The notes beneath the pieces were generated by a model, which saw only the letters and a list, made by a program, of their open reading frames with translations, ran no database searches and was not told where the DNA came from. Positions 12,309 to 25,323 of a stretch of DNA of 64,000 bases are shown piece by piece. Origin of the DNA: Apoda limacodes (lineage: Eukaryota; Arthropoda; Insecta; Lepidoptera; Limacodidae); contig OX291553.1 in assembly GCA_946406115.1 (NCBI GenBank), forward strand, positions 6,391,001 through 6,455,000, read 5' to 3'. The translations under genes were made by a program, and so were the position numbers. How positions within the stretch are numbered: position 1 is the first letter of the stretch; every line of letters starts with the position of its first letter.

Positions 12309-12545
12309 AGGGTTCCGTACCCAAAGGTTAAAAAACGGGACCCTAAAACTAAGACTCCGCTGTCCGTCCGTCTGTCACCAGGCTGTATCTCATGAACCGT
12401 GATAGTAAGTCAGTAGAATTTTTAGTATTTTTGTTGCTGCTATATCAACTAATACTAAAAAACAGAATAAAATAAATATTTAATGGGGCTTCCACACAAC
12501 AAACGTGATTTTTTGCCGTTTTTATAGATAATATAGGTTATGGAG
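12309..12545 (+). repeat. GGGTTCCGTACCC dispersed repeat
   Basis: Starts GGGTTCCGTACCCAAAGG. It continues with the ACCCTAAAACTAAGACTCCG block, a CCGTCCGTCTGTC run, CATGAACCGTGATAG, and ends in a GGGGCTTCCACACAACAAAC block. It is the same family as the dimer at 54668-55195 and partial copies at 5560-5680 and 17800-17875. Non-coding, non-autonomous. Confidence 0.7.
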
Positions 12546-13519
12546 ATAAAATTTGTTTGTTTTTACGATAGCGGAAATCTCTGCAGCTAGTGTAGTGATT
12601 CTAAATATTTTCATCTTTTATTGCTAGAAAGCTACACAGTACCTGAGTAACATATTTGGTTTTGATTAAAATAAGTTTATATTTAAATAAAATATCGACA
12701 TTTCTAAGTCAAGTCGGAATAATAAAAGGCACTATTCTTTCCCTTGCAAGGAAGCAAGGGGTGTCCAGTATAAGGTACTGAGATGCATATAGAATATTTT
12801 TTATCTTGATCAGGAGTTCCCACAGAAATTATTTTTTCTATAGGTTCCTATTCATTACTTAACCGCGCATAAATTTGATTTCATTTAATTGAAGAGACAT
12901 TGAGAAGGAGAATAAAAGAATTTTATTTCGATGGGATAATATGCCCATGGGAATAGGTTTCTCTGCAAGTGAAACCTCCGGGGACATCTAGCCAACAATG
13001 TAAATGCATTTAGACTGCTATTATTTAACTCTAAGATAAACAATAAATATGAGTGTAATATAATTTTTAGAATATTTGCATTCTCATATTTGCGTGTAAA
13101 TAAGATATGAGTATGCATTCGCATTTAAATAATGAATAAAACGATTATCAATTGATAAATATGCTCACCCATTGTTTTCGATGACTGCAGCCATATTGTA
13201 AACACGTACCAAACGTAATTTATTGTATCTGAATATACACGATAAATTAATGCGCCCTGTATATTTATACTAACGAAAAACCCGGCTAATTTTGGTTGGG
13301 ATGACTGTACTGAATTTGTACCGCAGATACTGAGACGAAATTTTTTCTTTTTATTTGTTACTTAGTTTGTAATATGAATTTACATTATATTTTAATTGTT
13401 ATATTAATTTTTTCATGATACACTATATTTAGTCACAAGAAGCCTCTAAAGAAAAAAAATAAGAAATTTTATAAGAGCAGAACGTATAGAAAAAAAAATA
13501 AAAAAAGGCGGCAAGATAG

Positions 13520-13655
13520 ATTTTGAGCTTTTGTTTTTTAAATTCCTTTAAGCTAGGCGCAGTGTCGAGCGCCAGTGCCGCGTCGCGACTGCGTCGACTG
13601 CGTTTGCGTTCATGTCTTGCTTGTTCATCTTGATTCACTTTTTTTGTTTGCTCTG
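13520..13655 (-). other. Weak candidate exon (NQDEQARHERKRSRRSRD)
   Basis: On the minus strand a fair acceptor (CGTTCTTACAG) precedes an open frame containing NQDEQARHERKRSRRSRD and ALALDTAPSLKEFKKQKLK, in DNA more GC-rich than its surroundings. No clear donor was found before the frame becomes low-complexity (poly-Phe/Tyr from a T-rich stretch). It could be an alternative exon of the Zasp-like gene, inside whose intron it lies, or a chance frame. I recognise no family. Confidence 0.2.
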
Positions 13656-16129
13656 TAAGAACGATTATCAGATCGATCGATGATTACTTGCACGAATCAA
13701 CTGCACGGTCCATTTATGCAAAGTGATTTCTTAATGCAAAGGGAAACCGTCAGGCAAGTCGCTCTGGCTCCATGGCAATGTGAAATGAAAGAAAACTAAA
13801 CAAACATAAAGGCTTTTAGCTTATCCATCTTATCTCCAACTTAAAAATATATGATGTCACATAAGGTAAAAAAAAATATTCACTTTTATTACTTTTCTGT
13901 AATACAAAAACGTTGTACTAATAAAACAGCCAAACTACATATTTCAACTTAAGTGTAGAGTTAAAGTGTGAAGTTAAGCAAAGAAGCGAAGTTAACAAAG
14001 CTAAGCCTGAACCTACTATGGGTACCAGATAATATGAAATACCTTAAACTGATTTTGTTAAATACATAGATACGTGTTATCCCTTAGTCGAAGCATAAGG
14101 GCACTACCTACCGTTTCTCGAAGCGCTTCGTTGTTTTTTGAACTCTCATAATTTGTGTTATAATTACACCAGATAAACAAAATTTTCGTGATATGATGTC
14201 AATAGTGGACTTATTAAACATATAAAGTTTGAATTGCATAGCTCTTACATTTTAGATTTTATTGATATCTAAAAAAACCCCAATTTTTTCACTCACTCAC
14301 TGATGATTATTAAAATTCTTAGGGTAGTTTTTGAAGTCCTAGGAAGCTGAATTTTACTATGTAAGGTAGTATTAGTACACAAAAGACAAACTCCCCGACC
14401 CCTTAAATTAGGGGTGGAAGTTTGTATGACACTTCCACAAATGTTGCTCTAGATCTGAAAATTGATATAGAGACTCCTTGTCATAAATAATAAACTATAT
14501 ATTTCAGGATTTTTAGTAAATCACCTCCTACCCTTTGAATTAGGGGTTGAAAGTTTTTTTAAACTCAAACTAAAACTCAAAACTTTTTTTATTCAAATAG
14601 ACTTTTAAACAGCACTATTGAATCGTCATTTTAATCATTAATTTAAAAAAAAAACTTTGTCTAAAACTTAGCAGTTAATCTTTTATATTTTTAAACTTCA
14701 TATTAAAATACAATATAGCCTTACACTAGGTAATAACATAACATACAATGTTTTAATTTAAAAAATATTACAAATGCACCTATACCAATACAAATCAATT
14801 AAGTTTTAATTCTTTCATGCATTTTTATCAATTATTATGTATTCATCAAGGTATACAAATACCTTTTTTTCACTAAACTATCTTTGACATATATTTTAAA
14901 TTTATTTTTTCGTTCCGATCAACTTTTTTTATGTTAAGAAAAAATGTACAACCTCTGTACAACGTAATAATAAGAGGTTGATATTAATGCTGCCAGTAAT
15001 ACCATGGCATAATTACGCTATGGTAATATTTTCTTTCGTCTTTTAAAGTTATATTGAAGATTGCATAGATAAAATTTCCCAAGACTTTGTTCAGGCACCA
15101 AAAAGCATTAATTGAAAACTGAATCAGAACACTTAAGAGAAACATTATCAAAATACATTACTGGCAATGTATCATATCATAAACTTCAATCAGTTTTAAA
15201 GATAAACATATACCGTAGTGTTGTGCAAAATTTAATTTTGTTCACGCATCGCTTAGCCACGTGTAGTGAGCGGAATGCAAGCGATGCGGGTGCGCTTAAA
15301 TTTATCGCTCAAATGTCAGTGTACTGCGCCCATACTGAACCGGTCAACGGCATACGGAAATTGAATTTATCTTCAGATGCACTTTTGGAAATTTACTTTA
15401 GTTTGCACTCCAAGAGTTTTACTCGACTGCGCGAAAGTAGACAGTAAGCCGGGCATCTGATAGTCTTTACCCCCTCGCAGAGGTTTTTAATGGCATGGAT
15501 TTATAAATACTTTTTAACAAAAAATATACCGACGAAAAGAAATTTAAAAATTAATTAATAATAACTAAGCTCCTCGAGTTATGCACCAAACCTTAGTAGG
15601 TGCTTAATTTTAAGTTACCGCATTTCACCGCCGAATCGAAGTTGAATTATCTATTGTTTTAAAGTTAAATTAATCTTCGTTGATTTTCTTTTAGTGGTGC
15701 CGATTCAAAATCATTTACTAACATTAGTTTAGAAGCTTAGCCTTATCAGTTTCTTTTCGTAAGTTTAATTACTCTTAAACAGTTTTGTGCCTAACTGCTG
15801 GCCTACTCAGGAAAAATATATTTGAATCGTAACAACTAGGTACTACTCTACCCTATCTAATAAAAAATAATTATCCAAATCGGACTACTGTATTTCAAAA
15901 GTTATGCGTGGTCATACATAAACAAAAAATGGGGGCTGAGCTATATCGAAGCCACGGCCTCTTAACTTTGGAGATTCGTGTATTTGATGTCGCTATTAAA
16001 TGTAAGTATGTAAAAAAGAAACCGGCTATCTATGAGTCGGACTAGCACACCGAGGGTCCCTTACCAACAGATAATGCACGAGCCCGACTTTATTTGTTAT
16101 TGTACTTTAGAGTTTAAACTATTAGCCCA

Positions 16130-17440
16130 GTCATATTAGGGGTTTCACCTCAGGGAGGCACAAGTTCTTCGACAGCTTTAGCTAGTGACTAGAAAGCACG
16201 ACGCCCAGAGGCAATGCTTACAAGTCGCCCACCTATTTTGCTGATGAATTAGAATTTAGCTCTGGCAGAACAGTTGTTACTGAACCTCGAAGCAGCACAC
16301 GACGACAATTAGTTGGCCCAGATGAATCGGGTTGTGTGCATGACACTTGAGTCCGAACGAGACACTGGTCCGAGTGAGACGGAAAATCCGTCCGGACGGG
16401 TAGTCAGCAGGAGGTCCAGGAAGGAGCTCGTATGGTCCTCTATATCTGGTATTCTCGTTGGAGTAAGTGTCAAACTCAGGTGCGTGAAGAGTCAAGCTAC
16501 GTCTGTGTCACCGCTATGAGACCTGTATAGGCACACATAGATACGAGTGTGGCCGCCGTGATCTACGCGCACCCTCAATATAGACAGGTCGCTGACTTTA
16601 AGGCTACGAACGACAGCAGATATCCTCCCGGACGAATACACATACACCGGCACGACTGACAAAATTGTTGTCGAGTTTGTAGCCGGGATAATGAAGGTAC
16701 AATAAATCGGCCGGGCAGGTTGTCTGAGAATCAAAAGAGAATGGTCAGCTGCGCAGTCTCAAGGTGATGGTGAACTGCGTTAAGATTGGCGGAAATACTC
16801 CTTATATTGCAGAAGTCCACATTGAATGTGGGTGGAGTAGCCGCTGCTCGTTTTCGTTTATTTTTAGCCATGGTTAAAAAAGTTACTTAGACTGAAGATG
16901 ACGATTCACTGCACATACAGCTTAGAGGACATAAAATGCGGTACTAGAACTGCCGAAGCTCTGTTCAGATAATACGGTTGCTGGTACGGCGGGCGAAAGG
17001 GCCCCTGATCCCCCTTTGTTGTAGTAGCCGGGTCCACCCCGATCTTCTTCTCCGGCACGACTACTACTTCAGAGACTTTACACAGGTTGGCGGTTCAGCC
17101 TCCTAGGGCGGAGATTAAGTAATTCCTGGGTTTGGGAACCCGTTTAACCTGCGGGCGCCCAGCGGTCAGCCGTTTCATCAGGTCTTTCTGACTGCCGTAC
17201 CAGCACGCCGTGTCTACGCTGAGCAATGACAGCAACGAGCACCGCCGGTCATCCGTTTTTTGCGCAGCGAATCCTTAAAGAGCTCTAGCAACTTACCGCC
17301 AGGAACACGACACTCCTCAATGTAAGCGTTATTATGGCCGCGGTTTTCTGTATATGCTTTCCCAGTTCGAGAAATTCCAATTGTTCAGGTGGCTTATTCG
17401 AGAGAGTACTCGCTATGCCCAGGTAGGGCTCTAAATAATT
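16130..17440 (-). mobile_element. Decayed LINE with endonuclease fragment
   Basis: A GC-rich island on the minus strand. Between 16734 and 16290 two frames (joined across a stop and a frameshift) read as the apurinic-type endonuclease of a non-LTR retrotransposon ORF2: VSDLSILRVRVDHGG, then IYVCLYRSHSGDTD, then PTRIPDIEDHTSSFLDLLL and TTRPDGFSVS. The histidine of the usual C-terminal S-D-H motif is replaced (SDS). Sequence up to 17440 has the same base composition and minus-strand frames broken by stops; it may be the 5' region or ORF1, but I found no zinc knuckle. The element is dead and sits in an intron of the Zasp-like gene, in sense orientation. Confidence 0.6.
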
Positions 17441-17497
17441 TTTGTTAGATGTTTGACATGTCTGGCACTTGACCAGTTTTATTTCTTGTTGTTTTAA

Positions 17498-17622
17498 TAC
17501 AGAGCTTACACTATAGTTTTAAGTTTAACGCTTGGGTGTATTATACAGAGCTTACACTATAGCTTTAAGTTTTCCGCTGGTTTATACAGAGCTTACACTA
17601 TAGTTTTAAGTTTAACGCTTAT
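17498..17622. repeat. Triple ~42-46 bp tandem repeat
   Basis: Three copies of ATACAGAGCTTACACTATAG followed by (T/C)TTTAAGTTT, separated by short divergent spacers. It lies directly beside the LINE remnant ending at 17440. A similar CTATAGAGCTTACACTG string occurs at 35353, so the unit derives from a dispersed repeat. Confidence 0.7.
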
Positions 17623-20600
17623 TACTTTAGTTAGTATTACTGTTTTTACGATAGAGCAAAACAAAAAAACATGTTTCTTGTATGTAGTCACAATTTTTAC
17701 TTTTTGTGTTTTTTATTATTTGTTAAGTAATTTATTATAATAAAACAAATCCGGTGAAAATTTCAAACTTGGTCTTAAAGATAGAGCACTTTAAAGGTCA
17801 GACAGCCAGACTGCGTAGGCTTAGTAATAGGGCTCCGTTGGTACCCTTGGGTGCAGAACCCTAAAAATAGGGTAAAACTTAATTGAGTCTATATAATATA
17901 GGGCTTTTTCTCACAAGTATGCTTTCTTTTTGAAGGAAATGTGACTTTCAATTATTTTTTTTTGAGGAAGGTGTCAATTAAAATCTCCTTTTTCACAAAA
18001 CCTAACTTTGCTTGGGAGGGGAACAAATGAAAGTGAATGTCAGAAAATTAAATAAAACATCTTTTATATAGGTACCACGTTTTAAAAAATGCCTTGGCCT
18101 AAAAACTAAAAAATATATGTTCCTAGAAATAAGTGTGGGGCGTATGTAATAGATTTTTGAGTTTTATGACGAACCTTACGTTTATATCCAGGAAAATATA
18201 TTTTTTCACTTTTTGGTCCATTTTTTTTAAACAAATTGATATAGGTATTAATAAGATTTTTTATCAATTTTTTTTCTACTTTTTACTCTTGTCTGTATTT
18301 TTTAAGGACAAAAAAATCGAGCACGTATCCATTACTTGAAATGATGAATTTTTTTAAAAAAATAACTGAGTTTATTTTTGTTATTTCGACAAAATTCAAT
18401 ATTGAGTTGTAGTCGGGTATGAGCTATATTACAGTATCAAGTCTCTAGCTCATCGGGAAGTTAGTTAATAATCGATCGCATTTTGTACTTTACAGATAAA
18501 CAAGACAGCCAGTTGATAAAAACGTGGCAAAAAACTTCGATGTATGCTGTTTATTATTGAGGAGTACTGTTGACAGCCTTCGTAATCCATGATATTGTAC
18601 TTTTATCCAAATTCCTTCCGTTATTCTATACACAAGCATCGATACCAACTCACTAAGTCCAAACACTATATTGTTTTTTACACTTTTTAAACAAAATCTG
18701 CTCATCCGTCAGGTCTACTACAGACAAACAAACGCACACAAAAAGAGGGTTCAAGTTAAATTACACAAGAAGTGTGTATTTTTGCGTAGGGGTAAAAAAA
18801 ATAATTTTGTAACCTTTTTCTGTAAAATATCAGCTGTTATACCCACAGCAACAGAAAAACCATATTCGGACTACGTTGTGTTTATACATATCTGAGTTCC
18901 TTGTGAGTTCAATAGCCAATCAAAGGGGCGCTGAACTATTCATCAAATTATTATATGTATAACCCCACCTCGACACAATACGCCATTATCAAAGGTTCTG
19001 TTAGTCAACGATCTAACTTCAAGATTTGTTTCAGAAGTTTGGTCCCTGAAGCACGCTAAGTTCTACAAAGCCCGTGACACATACAATAAAATACTGTACT
19101 AGTACCAGTGTAAAGCCACCTGAATTACATTATTATGCTATTAGCAAACATCAATGGTAGTTATATGTAACAAATAATTAGTTGATTGTTGTAAATAGTC
19201 AATAGTTATTAGTATTATGTATATCAATCAGATAATGGTGAAAGTGTGTATGTGTACATACCTCACTTCAATAATTAAAAATACGAAGAAGGTAGGTATT
19301 TAGTCTACATCTAATGAAATCTATTTCACTAAATTTTACCCACTTCTAATTGTTGTATATAATTGTTATTGTACCATCAAGAAACTTGGTTATTTTGTTT
19401 AGTTCTGATGCAATAAATAAATATGGACTAATATTGATGGAACTGGAAGCATAAGCACAGGAACTCCATAAAAAATACAGTATACTACAGTGTTAGAGCT
19501 TGTCGCAATCGTCTTGAAATGCACTCTAGGTTGCCATGCCATGCATGTTTGCTAGTTCTAATAGACAATGGAATTGTAGGACAACAAATCCTAGCCAAGA
19601 TTCGACTTGTTTAGTTACCAGCCTTTTTCGTCAAATTCGGTCGTGGTATTTTTATCGTTCCTGTAATTATTGCAAATGATATTTATAGATCATTTAGTAT
19701 TTTGTTATACACCATTACGGGTAGGGACAAACCTTCTCTAAAGTTTGGAGTCGATTTGGCCCATACTTATAGTATCAGGCTTATAGCTGTTTTAACGAAA
19801 TAAGACATTTTGACGGACCGACTTCGGACACTTCTTGCAAGGCCTTCGAAGGTCTCAAAGGGTTACTAAGTAAGTGAATAAGTTGAAGTTTGTATGCCTC
19901 ACTTTGCTGAGTGCTCATCTCTGTTCGTTTCTGAATCTAAGGTGTGTCGCTACTTAGTAAAATACCTCCGTCTGCAGTTTGTACTCACGTGTATTTCTAC
20001 TTTGCTATAACGTGTCATTATTTTACATAATTGTGCAGTTATTGTTACTTGTGTTATATTAATAGTGTTTCTTTTTGGCTTTCTTTGAAGAATCAGAATG
20101 TCAAATCTTTTTTTGAGTTAATACTGTTTAGATCTGGGTATTACCAATGCCCGGTTGGGTGTTACAAATTCGATTTATTTCCGGCCGTTGGGAACGGTAC
20201 CCTGCTACTTGCGATTCGGCTCCGAGTTTTTACATATTTTTTCCAATATCAGTCCAGTCAAGAGTCCTTTTCAGAGAGTTACTGACCTATTAGACTTTGT
20301 CTCATTGTGTATAATGGGTTATGTTCTAAGGAATTGTTTAAAATTATGTTTATAATTAATTTCTACCACCGCACTGCTCGCCACCGACCAGTTCATTCTA
20401 ACATTTTAGAACCTTAATGGTCACGTACAGTGCCGTTGCAGAGATGCGGAACGCTTCAGTTTTGGCCTTTGGGAAGGTCCCTGTAGCCCTGGGGACTACA
20501 GTATAAGGTTCTTCAAAAATATAGTGATTTGATTACTAATGGGTCAGTCACACGCCAGTAATGTCCTTTTTTTCTCGAACCACATTTTGTGGAGTGTCGC

Positions 20601-21039
20601 TGGTAAAAAAACGTGCGCCATTTTTATAATAACCTGCCTCGTGTGTAATGATTAACTTAGCTCACTTGTATAGTAATGTAATGCTTTACACCATTACTCG
20701 TAAAGGACAGAATCAATATTTGAACATTACAATAATATGTTATTGATACATTATACGGAAAACGTTATACCGAAAACGAGATAAGAAAACCTATAAAGAT
20801 TCCAACTGCTGATAAATGAATACGGAAACCCACAAAGGGAAAGGGACAAATGGAAATCCCTTAATTTTAATATTTGGATAATATAAAGAATTCGTACCAA
20901 AGTTTTGTAAGATAACATGTGTCATATAAGTTCTTTATGTGTGAATTATAAAGTAGTAGTTAAAAGTATTTATTTTATTTTAAAACCTGTTTACAGTCAT
21001 TGTGGCCTCCCCCACTGCTGGGGCATAGGCCTATTACTA

Positions 21040-21115
21040 GAAAAAGAAAAAAATACCACCAATGTGGCAAACAAGCACACGGCCCGCCTGATGGTAAGCC
21101 CCTGTTTTGGCTTTA
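21040..21115 (-). mobile_element. LINE 3' end fragment
   Basis: A short minus-strand copy of the family ending in ACCATCAGGCGGGCCGTG...GTTTGCCAC. It is preceded on the plus strand by an A-rich spacer and a CTGCTGGGGCATAGGCCT segment. Too short to carry coding sequence. Confidence 0.5.
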
Positions 21116-22352
21116 TGACTGCTGTCATAATAATATGACCACGACCGCGTAGTATCTGTGTTAGTTTCATTAGGTTGTCATAATCATATGAGAATATCCA
21201 CAACTGATGATTTCAATATATGAAGTTAAGCAAAGTCGTGGAATGTCATTGTAGTGTAGACCTCAAGGTTATATAGAACTTAAAGTAGGTACGTAGGTAC
21301 CTAGTTATAATTGGTAGAAGTGGGTACAGAACCCGGCTATTCTCGAACACGGACATTGACCTTTCAAAATCGGTATCGACAATCATGAACTTATTTCCGT
21401 GAATAGATCGCAAGCGTTTTTCGCATTCAGTGCCGAGCTTCGTAGTTAAAGTTGCTATTTCATGTTTGAAGCAGATGACAGCAGATACATAAGGTCAAAT
21501 TAACATAATATGGCCAAATGACAAATATGGTGAGATTTTTTCGTTATCTATATTATAAACCTTATTAACATTTTTTTTCAAAAACTGCTTTGTTAATTTT
21601 TAAACAAATAGAAGTTGTATTGTAATTATTTTGTTAAGCAATAGCTATTGCAATATTTTTATGTAGGTAAGTGACATACAGCAAGTTCATGTTTATTATT
21701 TATCTAAAGTATTATAATAATTGTAAACAAATAAACTCTATGAAGGTATCTTATCATATTCGTAAGATTGTAAATTAATCCAAAATGTAGGTCCCTAGTT
21801 AGAGCACGCTTCTTCACAAGCTGACGACTGGGTATGGTTAAATTATATAAACATTGTCCGTTCGTTGCACAATTTACTGGTAATATACTTAGATAATCTA
21901 CATACTAACATAGTATTGTTTAGAATAAAATTATCCGGTGACATACAAATTAGGTATTGTTATTTTGAAAAAAAAAGATTCTCTACATTGTTAAGTGATT
22001 TTATATATTGTTTTAAAAATACTTATATTTAGCTTTATTTTAAAGTGCAGCTTTATACATTAATGTCAATCTATTATACCTACCTACAAAAATAATGTAA
22101 TGTTATGTCCAACAATATTTATATAGATACTAGCTGCCTTCCCCGGTTTCGCACAGGTGGTGTACCTAATGACAAAATAAGAAAAAAATCCTCCGTTTAC
22201 AGTACGAACATGTAATGTAATAAAATTACAATTTAATAATTCGATCGTACTTTATATTGATAGGCAACGAGTTTTTTTTAAAAGGATTGAAAGAAGGAAA
22301 AAGAAATATAATACTACTACTATTATAAATGTGAAAGTTTGTATGTCTGGAT

Positions 22353-23525
22353 AAGGGTTTCGGCTCGAGAATTCTCGAACTCGAGAAGCCTCGAGAAATC
22401 CGCCTTGGTTCGAGACGAGAAAAAAAATCCCGTGCCTCGAGAATTCTCGAGGCACTAATTCATAGTATTCGGGGTAGGTTTTTCCGCGTTAAATTGTCCA
22501 CGCTCACTGCGCCTACTGCGAGCAAGTTGTTTCACTCACACACACACAAACAAACACGCCGTGTTTAGGATTTTTAACCAATGATCTCAATCAGTGCTAA
22601 ATCTATCAAAATAATTTTGAACTGATATTAAATTTGTTATAGACCGGATTCAAACTCTGCAAGATCTGTTACTATTAGTTTTTAAAATTTAATTATTGCA
22701 ATAGTTATTTAAGGAGCTTTTTTTTTTTTTTATACCACTAAGGTGGCAAACAAGCTTACGGCCCGCCTGATGGTAAGCGGTCACCGTAGCCTATGGACGC
22801 TTGCAACACCAGGGGTATCACTTGCGCGTTGCCGACCCTTCAGAAATCTAATAACTTCTATGTTTTTATATCGATCAAAGATAAAGCTACGACATGCTAA
22901 AAACTGATTGAAGAATTACTTAATACTGTTACCTACTACAAAATAGTAGAGACTAATCATTTTCTTCAGAAAGTTTTCTAGTTATTTCTAGAAGATTACT
23001 TATCATAATATAGATTGACGCAAATTTTAAATAGAAACTCTTAGGATTCTTGTGGTACCGTATCACCCTTAGTTATCTGTTCTCATTAGTTATTAAGGAT
23101 TTTATTTTTATGATGTTTCTGTAAGATTTTTATATTTGATCTCAATGCTTTATAAGTTAGAGCTAATAAATACCAATATTATATTATTATTTAGATTATT
23201 AGTACAGCAATAGCTTGATACTAAAGTTTTTCTTTTCTAGATGATTAAGACGCACGCAGTTTTTTTAGTGTTTCTTATTCTTCTAAGTATTAAGATTTGT
23301 TTATTATGTGTTAAAATATTTTAATGTTTCGTTTCTATGAAGTAAGTGCAGTTAAAGTTAAGTTACAGTGTAGGGTAATGTTCCTTTCGTGATTGTTTTG
23401 AGTTTTTTCTTTAAGTTTTATTACCAATTATAAGTCTTCTTTTGAAAGCCTCGAGACTCGACAATATGGCCTCGAGAATTCCCGTGCCTCGAGAACGAAA
23501 ATAGTTTGAGAAATCAGAAACCCTA
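22353..23525. mobile_element. hAT-like non-autonomous element with TCGAG-rich ends
   Basis: A 1,173-base segment bounded by identical 8-base direct repeats GTCTGGAT (22345-22352 and 23526-23533). The termini are AAGGGTTTC at the left and, as inverse complement, TAGGGTTTC at the right. An 8-base duplication and (T/C)AGGG-type ends are typical of hAT transposons. The sub-terminal regions contain at least eight CTCGAG/TCGAG motifs, including a perfect 24-base palindrome at 22432-22455 centred on GAATTC. There is no transposase frame. A LINE 3' end (22722-22852) is inserted inside. The flanks join into a common lepidopteran repeat (AAAGTTTGTATGTCTGGAT then GGATGTTTGTTACT), showing where it landed. 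Confidence 0.7.
22722..22852 (-). mobile_element. LINE 3' end nested in the hAT-like element
   Basis: On the minus strand: AGGGTCGGCAACGCGCAAGT, then CGTCCATAGGCTACGGTGAC, then GTTTGCCACCTTAGTGGTAT followed by a 14-A tail. The A tail indicates insertion by target-primed reverse transcription. Copies of the same family at 36290-36500, 38890-39030, 43325-43435 and 44988-45215 show that this is the C-terminus and 3' UTR of a non-LTR ORF2 (residues like NELPAKVLSKKYS). Confidence 0.75.
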
Positions 23526-25182
23526 GTCTGGATGGATGTTTGTTACTTAATCACGCTTCAACCACTGGACGGATCGGGATGAAACTTGGCATACATATAG
23601 GTTAGGTCCTGGTATAGCATATAGGCTACTTTTTATCCCGAAATTCCCGCGTAAATAACTATAACAGAGTTGAACGAACTATAGCTAAACCTATAGCTTG
23701 CTATAGCAAACTTCATTTATATAATTAAGGAGTTCCACGCCGGTAACGCAATTTAGGGCGGGCGGAGCCGCTGGAAAAGTCTAGTATTATATATAGCAGA
23801 AAAATATACTATTAGTAACGTTGAACTAGAGTATTTCCCAATCTGTCTAAATAAATACAATAACTATGAAACAAAATAAAATTCCGGCACAAAACAAATT
23901 AGTTTAAATGGTGTTTGTAAATAGTTTAACATCTAACGTAAACAAGAATGTATCTATTGTAAAATAAAGAGTACAGTGACTCTTCAAACAAATATGTGTT
24001 TGACAGACGTCATTACTTTGGCAGGGATTCAGAGGAAGACCAGTTTAGAAGCAAAGCTCTTTGATAAGTGGCTACAAATAATATTAGTTTTTAAATAGGG
24101 CAAAAAATATAAGGACTCATTATATAACTAGTTTTACTGTATTTTACCAACTTACAAGTTCTCTAAAACCAGTGTATGTTGCAAATGATGGCTAATCGAG
24201 CCAATAAACAGACTTTTAATTGTCGGTTAAAGAAATAAGCTCGAACTCACGCTGCGAGCTTTGAAACTGTCTGTTCTAGTATTGTATCTTCATTGAAATC
24301 GTTATCATATTCCTATCAAAATCAACATAACTGATAGTTTATGAAATTAATGAACTGAAGTGGGAACTTAGTGGGGTTTTATTTGTCTTCAATATTTCGG
24401 CACAGCAACATGCACCACGATATACTATTATTATCGATCTTTGCAAAACATCGATCGATTCCGCAAAAGATATGATTTCTAAAGTTGTTCCCTAAATAAA
24501 TATATAACTGAAGGTTAAATGCACCGTAAAAAGGTTTAGGTCGATTATCGAAAATTCTAAAAAATACAAGATTTTATTTATTAGTTCCACTGGTGAATTT
24601 TTCATAACGCCTTATGAATTTCATTGAATTATTGACTTTTCTGCCGAATTCTAACTTATTTCTTCGTGAAATTTAGTTTAACGAACTAGGTATTCGTTAA
24701 AAACTGGCAAAGTGACTAGGTATATTATTCGGTCCTTGGTATTTTGTATTACTGATTATTACTCTAAAGTTGGTGACTGATGACTTCCGGGATATGAATG
24801 ATATGAAGTCACCATACTCTAGATGCACTGGTTCATAGGCAGCTTGGCGGGAATGGGCTTACCTTATCACGCATGACTGAAATGATTGGTGTAAAGTGGC
24901 AGTGGTAAGTATATAGGCTGTTGTTTGGCGTTGATTACCTCTTGAAGATTTAAGCCGTAAAGATACAGATACATACAAATATACTTCCGTGGAAGGTAAT
25001 TCTAATACTTCAGGTATTATTATACATTCATGCAGAATAATCTAAACTTAATGTTGATGGCCAACATATTGCTGAGAGCTTTTATATGTTTTTTATAGCT
25101 ATTTGGTTAATATGGGACAGTGTCTGCATGTTTTGTCGGTCCCACTGTACTTTCGTTATTTTGGTGTTACCTATGTACTTAC

Positions 25183-25323
25183 CCTACGGTGCCATTGTCA
25201 AGGTTCTTGAGGTGTTTGTTGAGAGTCTCCTTGATGTTCTGCTGCGAGTACAGCCCAATGGGAGAGTTGAACTGCTTGTGCACTATCTTGGGGCCGGTGG
25301 CCATCTTGGTCGTTCGTTCAGCG
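25183..25323 (-). CDS. Zasp: Zasp-like gene, ZM-motif exon
   Basis: A 141-base minus-strand exon between acceptor TTAATTTCCAG and donor GTAGG|GTAAGT. It encodes MATGPKIVHKQFNSPIGLYS followed by QQNIKETLNKHLKNLDNGTV. HKQFNSPIGLYS-x2-NIK is the ZM motif of Zasp/ALP-Enigma proteins, which bind alpha-actinin and organise Z-discs in muscle. The exon starts in phase 2 and ends in phase 2, matching the exon at 9038-9141. An ATG seven codons in (CCAAGATGG) is a plausible internal start for an isoform without a PDZ domain. No PDZ exon is visible in the window, so either it lies upstream or this is a short isoform. Zasp66 is the closest Drosophila type I can suggest, but I cannot separate it from Zasp52/67. 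Confidence 0.85.

Larger units (their letters stand above)
9142..25182 (-). other. Large intron of the Zasp-like gene (about 16 kb)
   Basis: Bounded by matching phase-2 splice sites. It contains dispersed repeats (GGGTTCCGTACC unit at 12309-12545; a repeat at 14290-14560 with CCCCTTAAATTAGGGG), a LINE remnant at 16130-17440, a triple repeat at 17498-17622 and the hAT-like element at 22353-23525. I see no further convincing exon. An ATG-led minus frame near 18590-18490 (MDYEGCQQYSSIINSIHR...) and an acceptor-led frame at 13520-13655 are weak candidates only. Confidence 0.6.

Noticed and set aside
15112..15447. Plus-strand 111-codon frame.
   Set aside because: It begins with TTG, not ATG, and has no splice context or recognisable motif.
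18490..18592. ATG-led minus frame (MDYEGCQQYSSIINSIHR...) ending near ATCT|GTAAAG.
   Set aside because: Phase does not match the Zasp-like exon downstream, no family recognised, AT-rich context. Chance remains likely.
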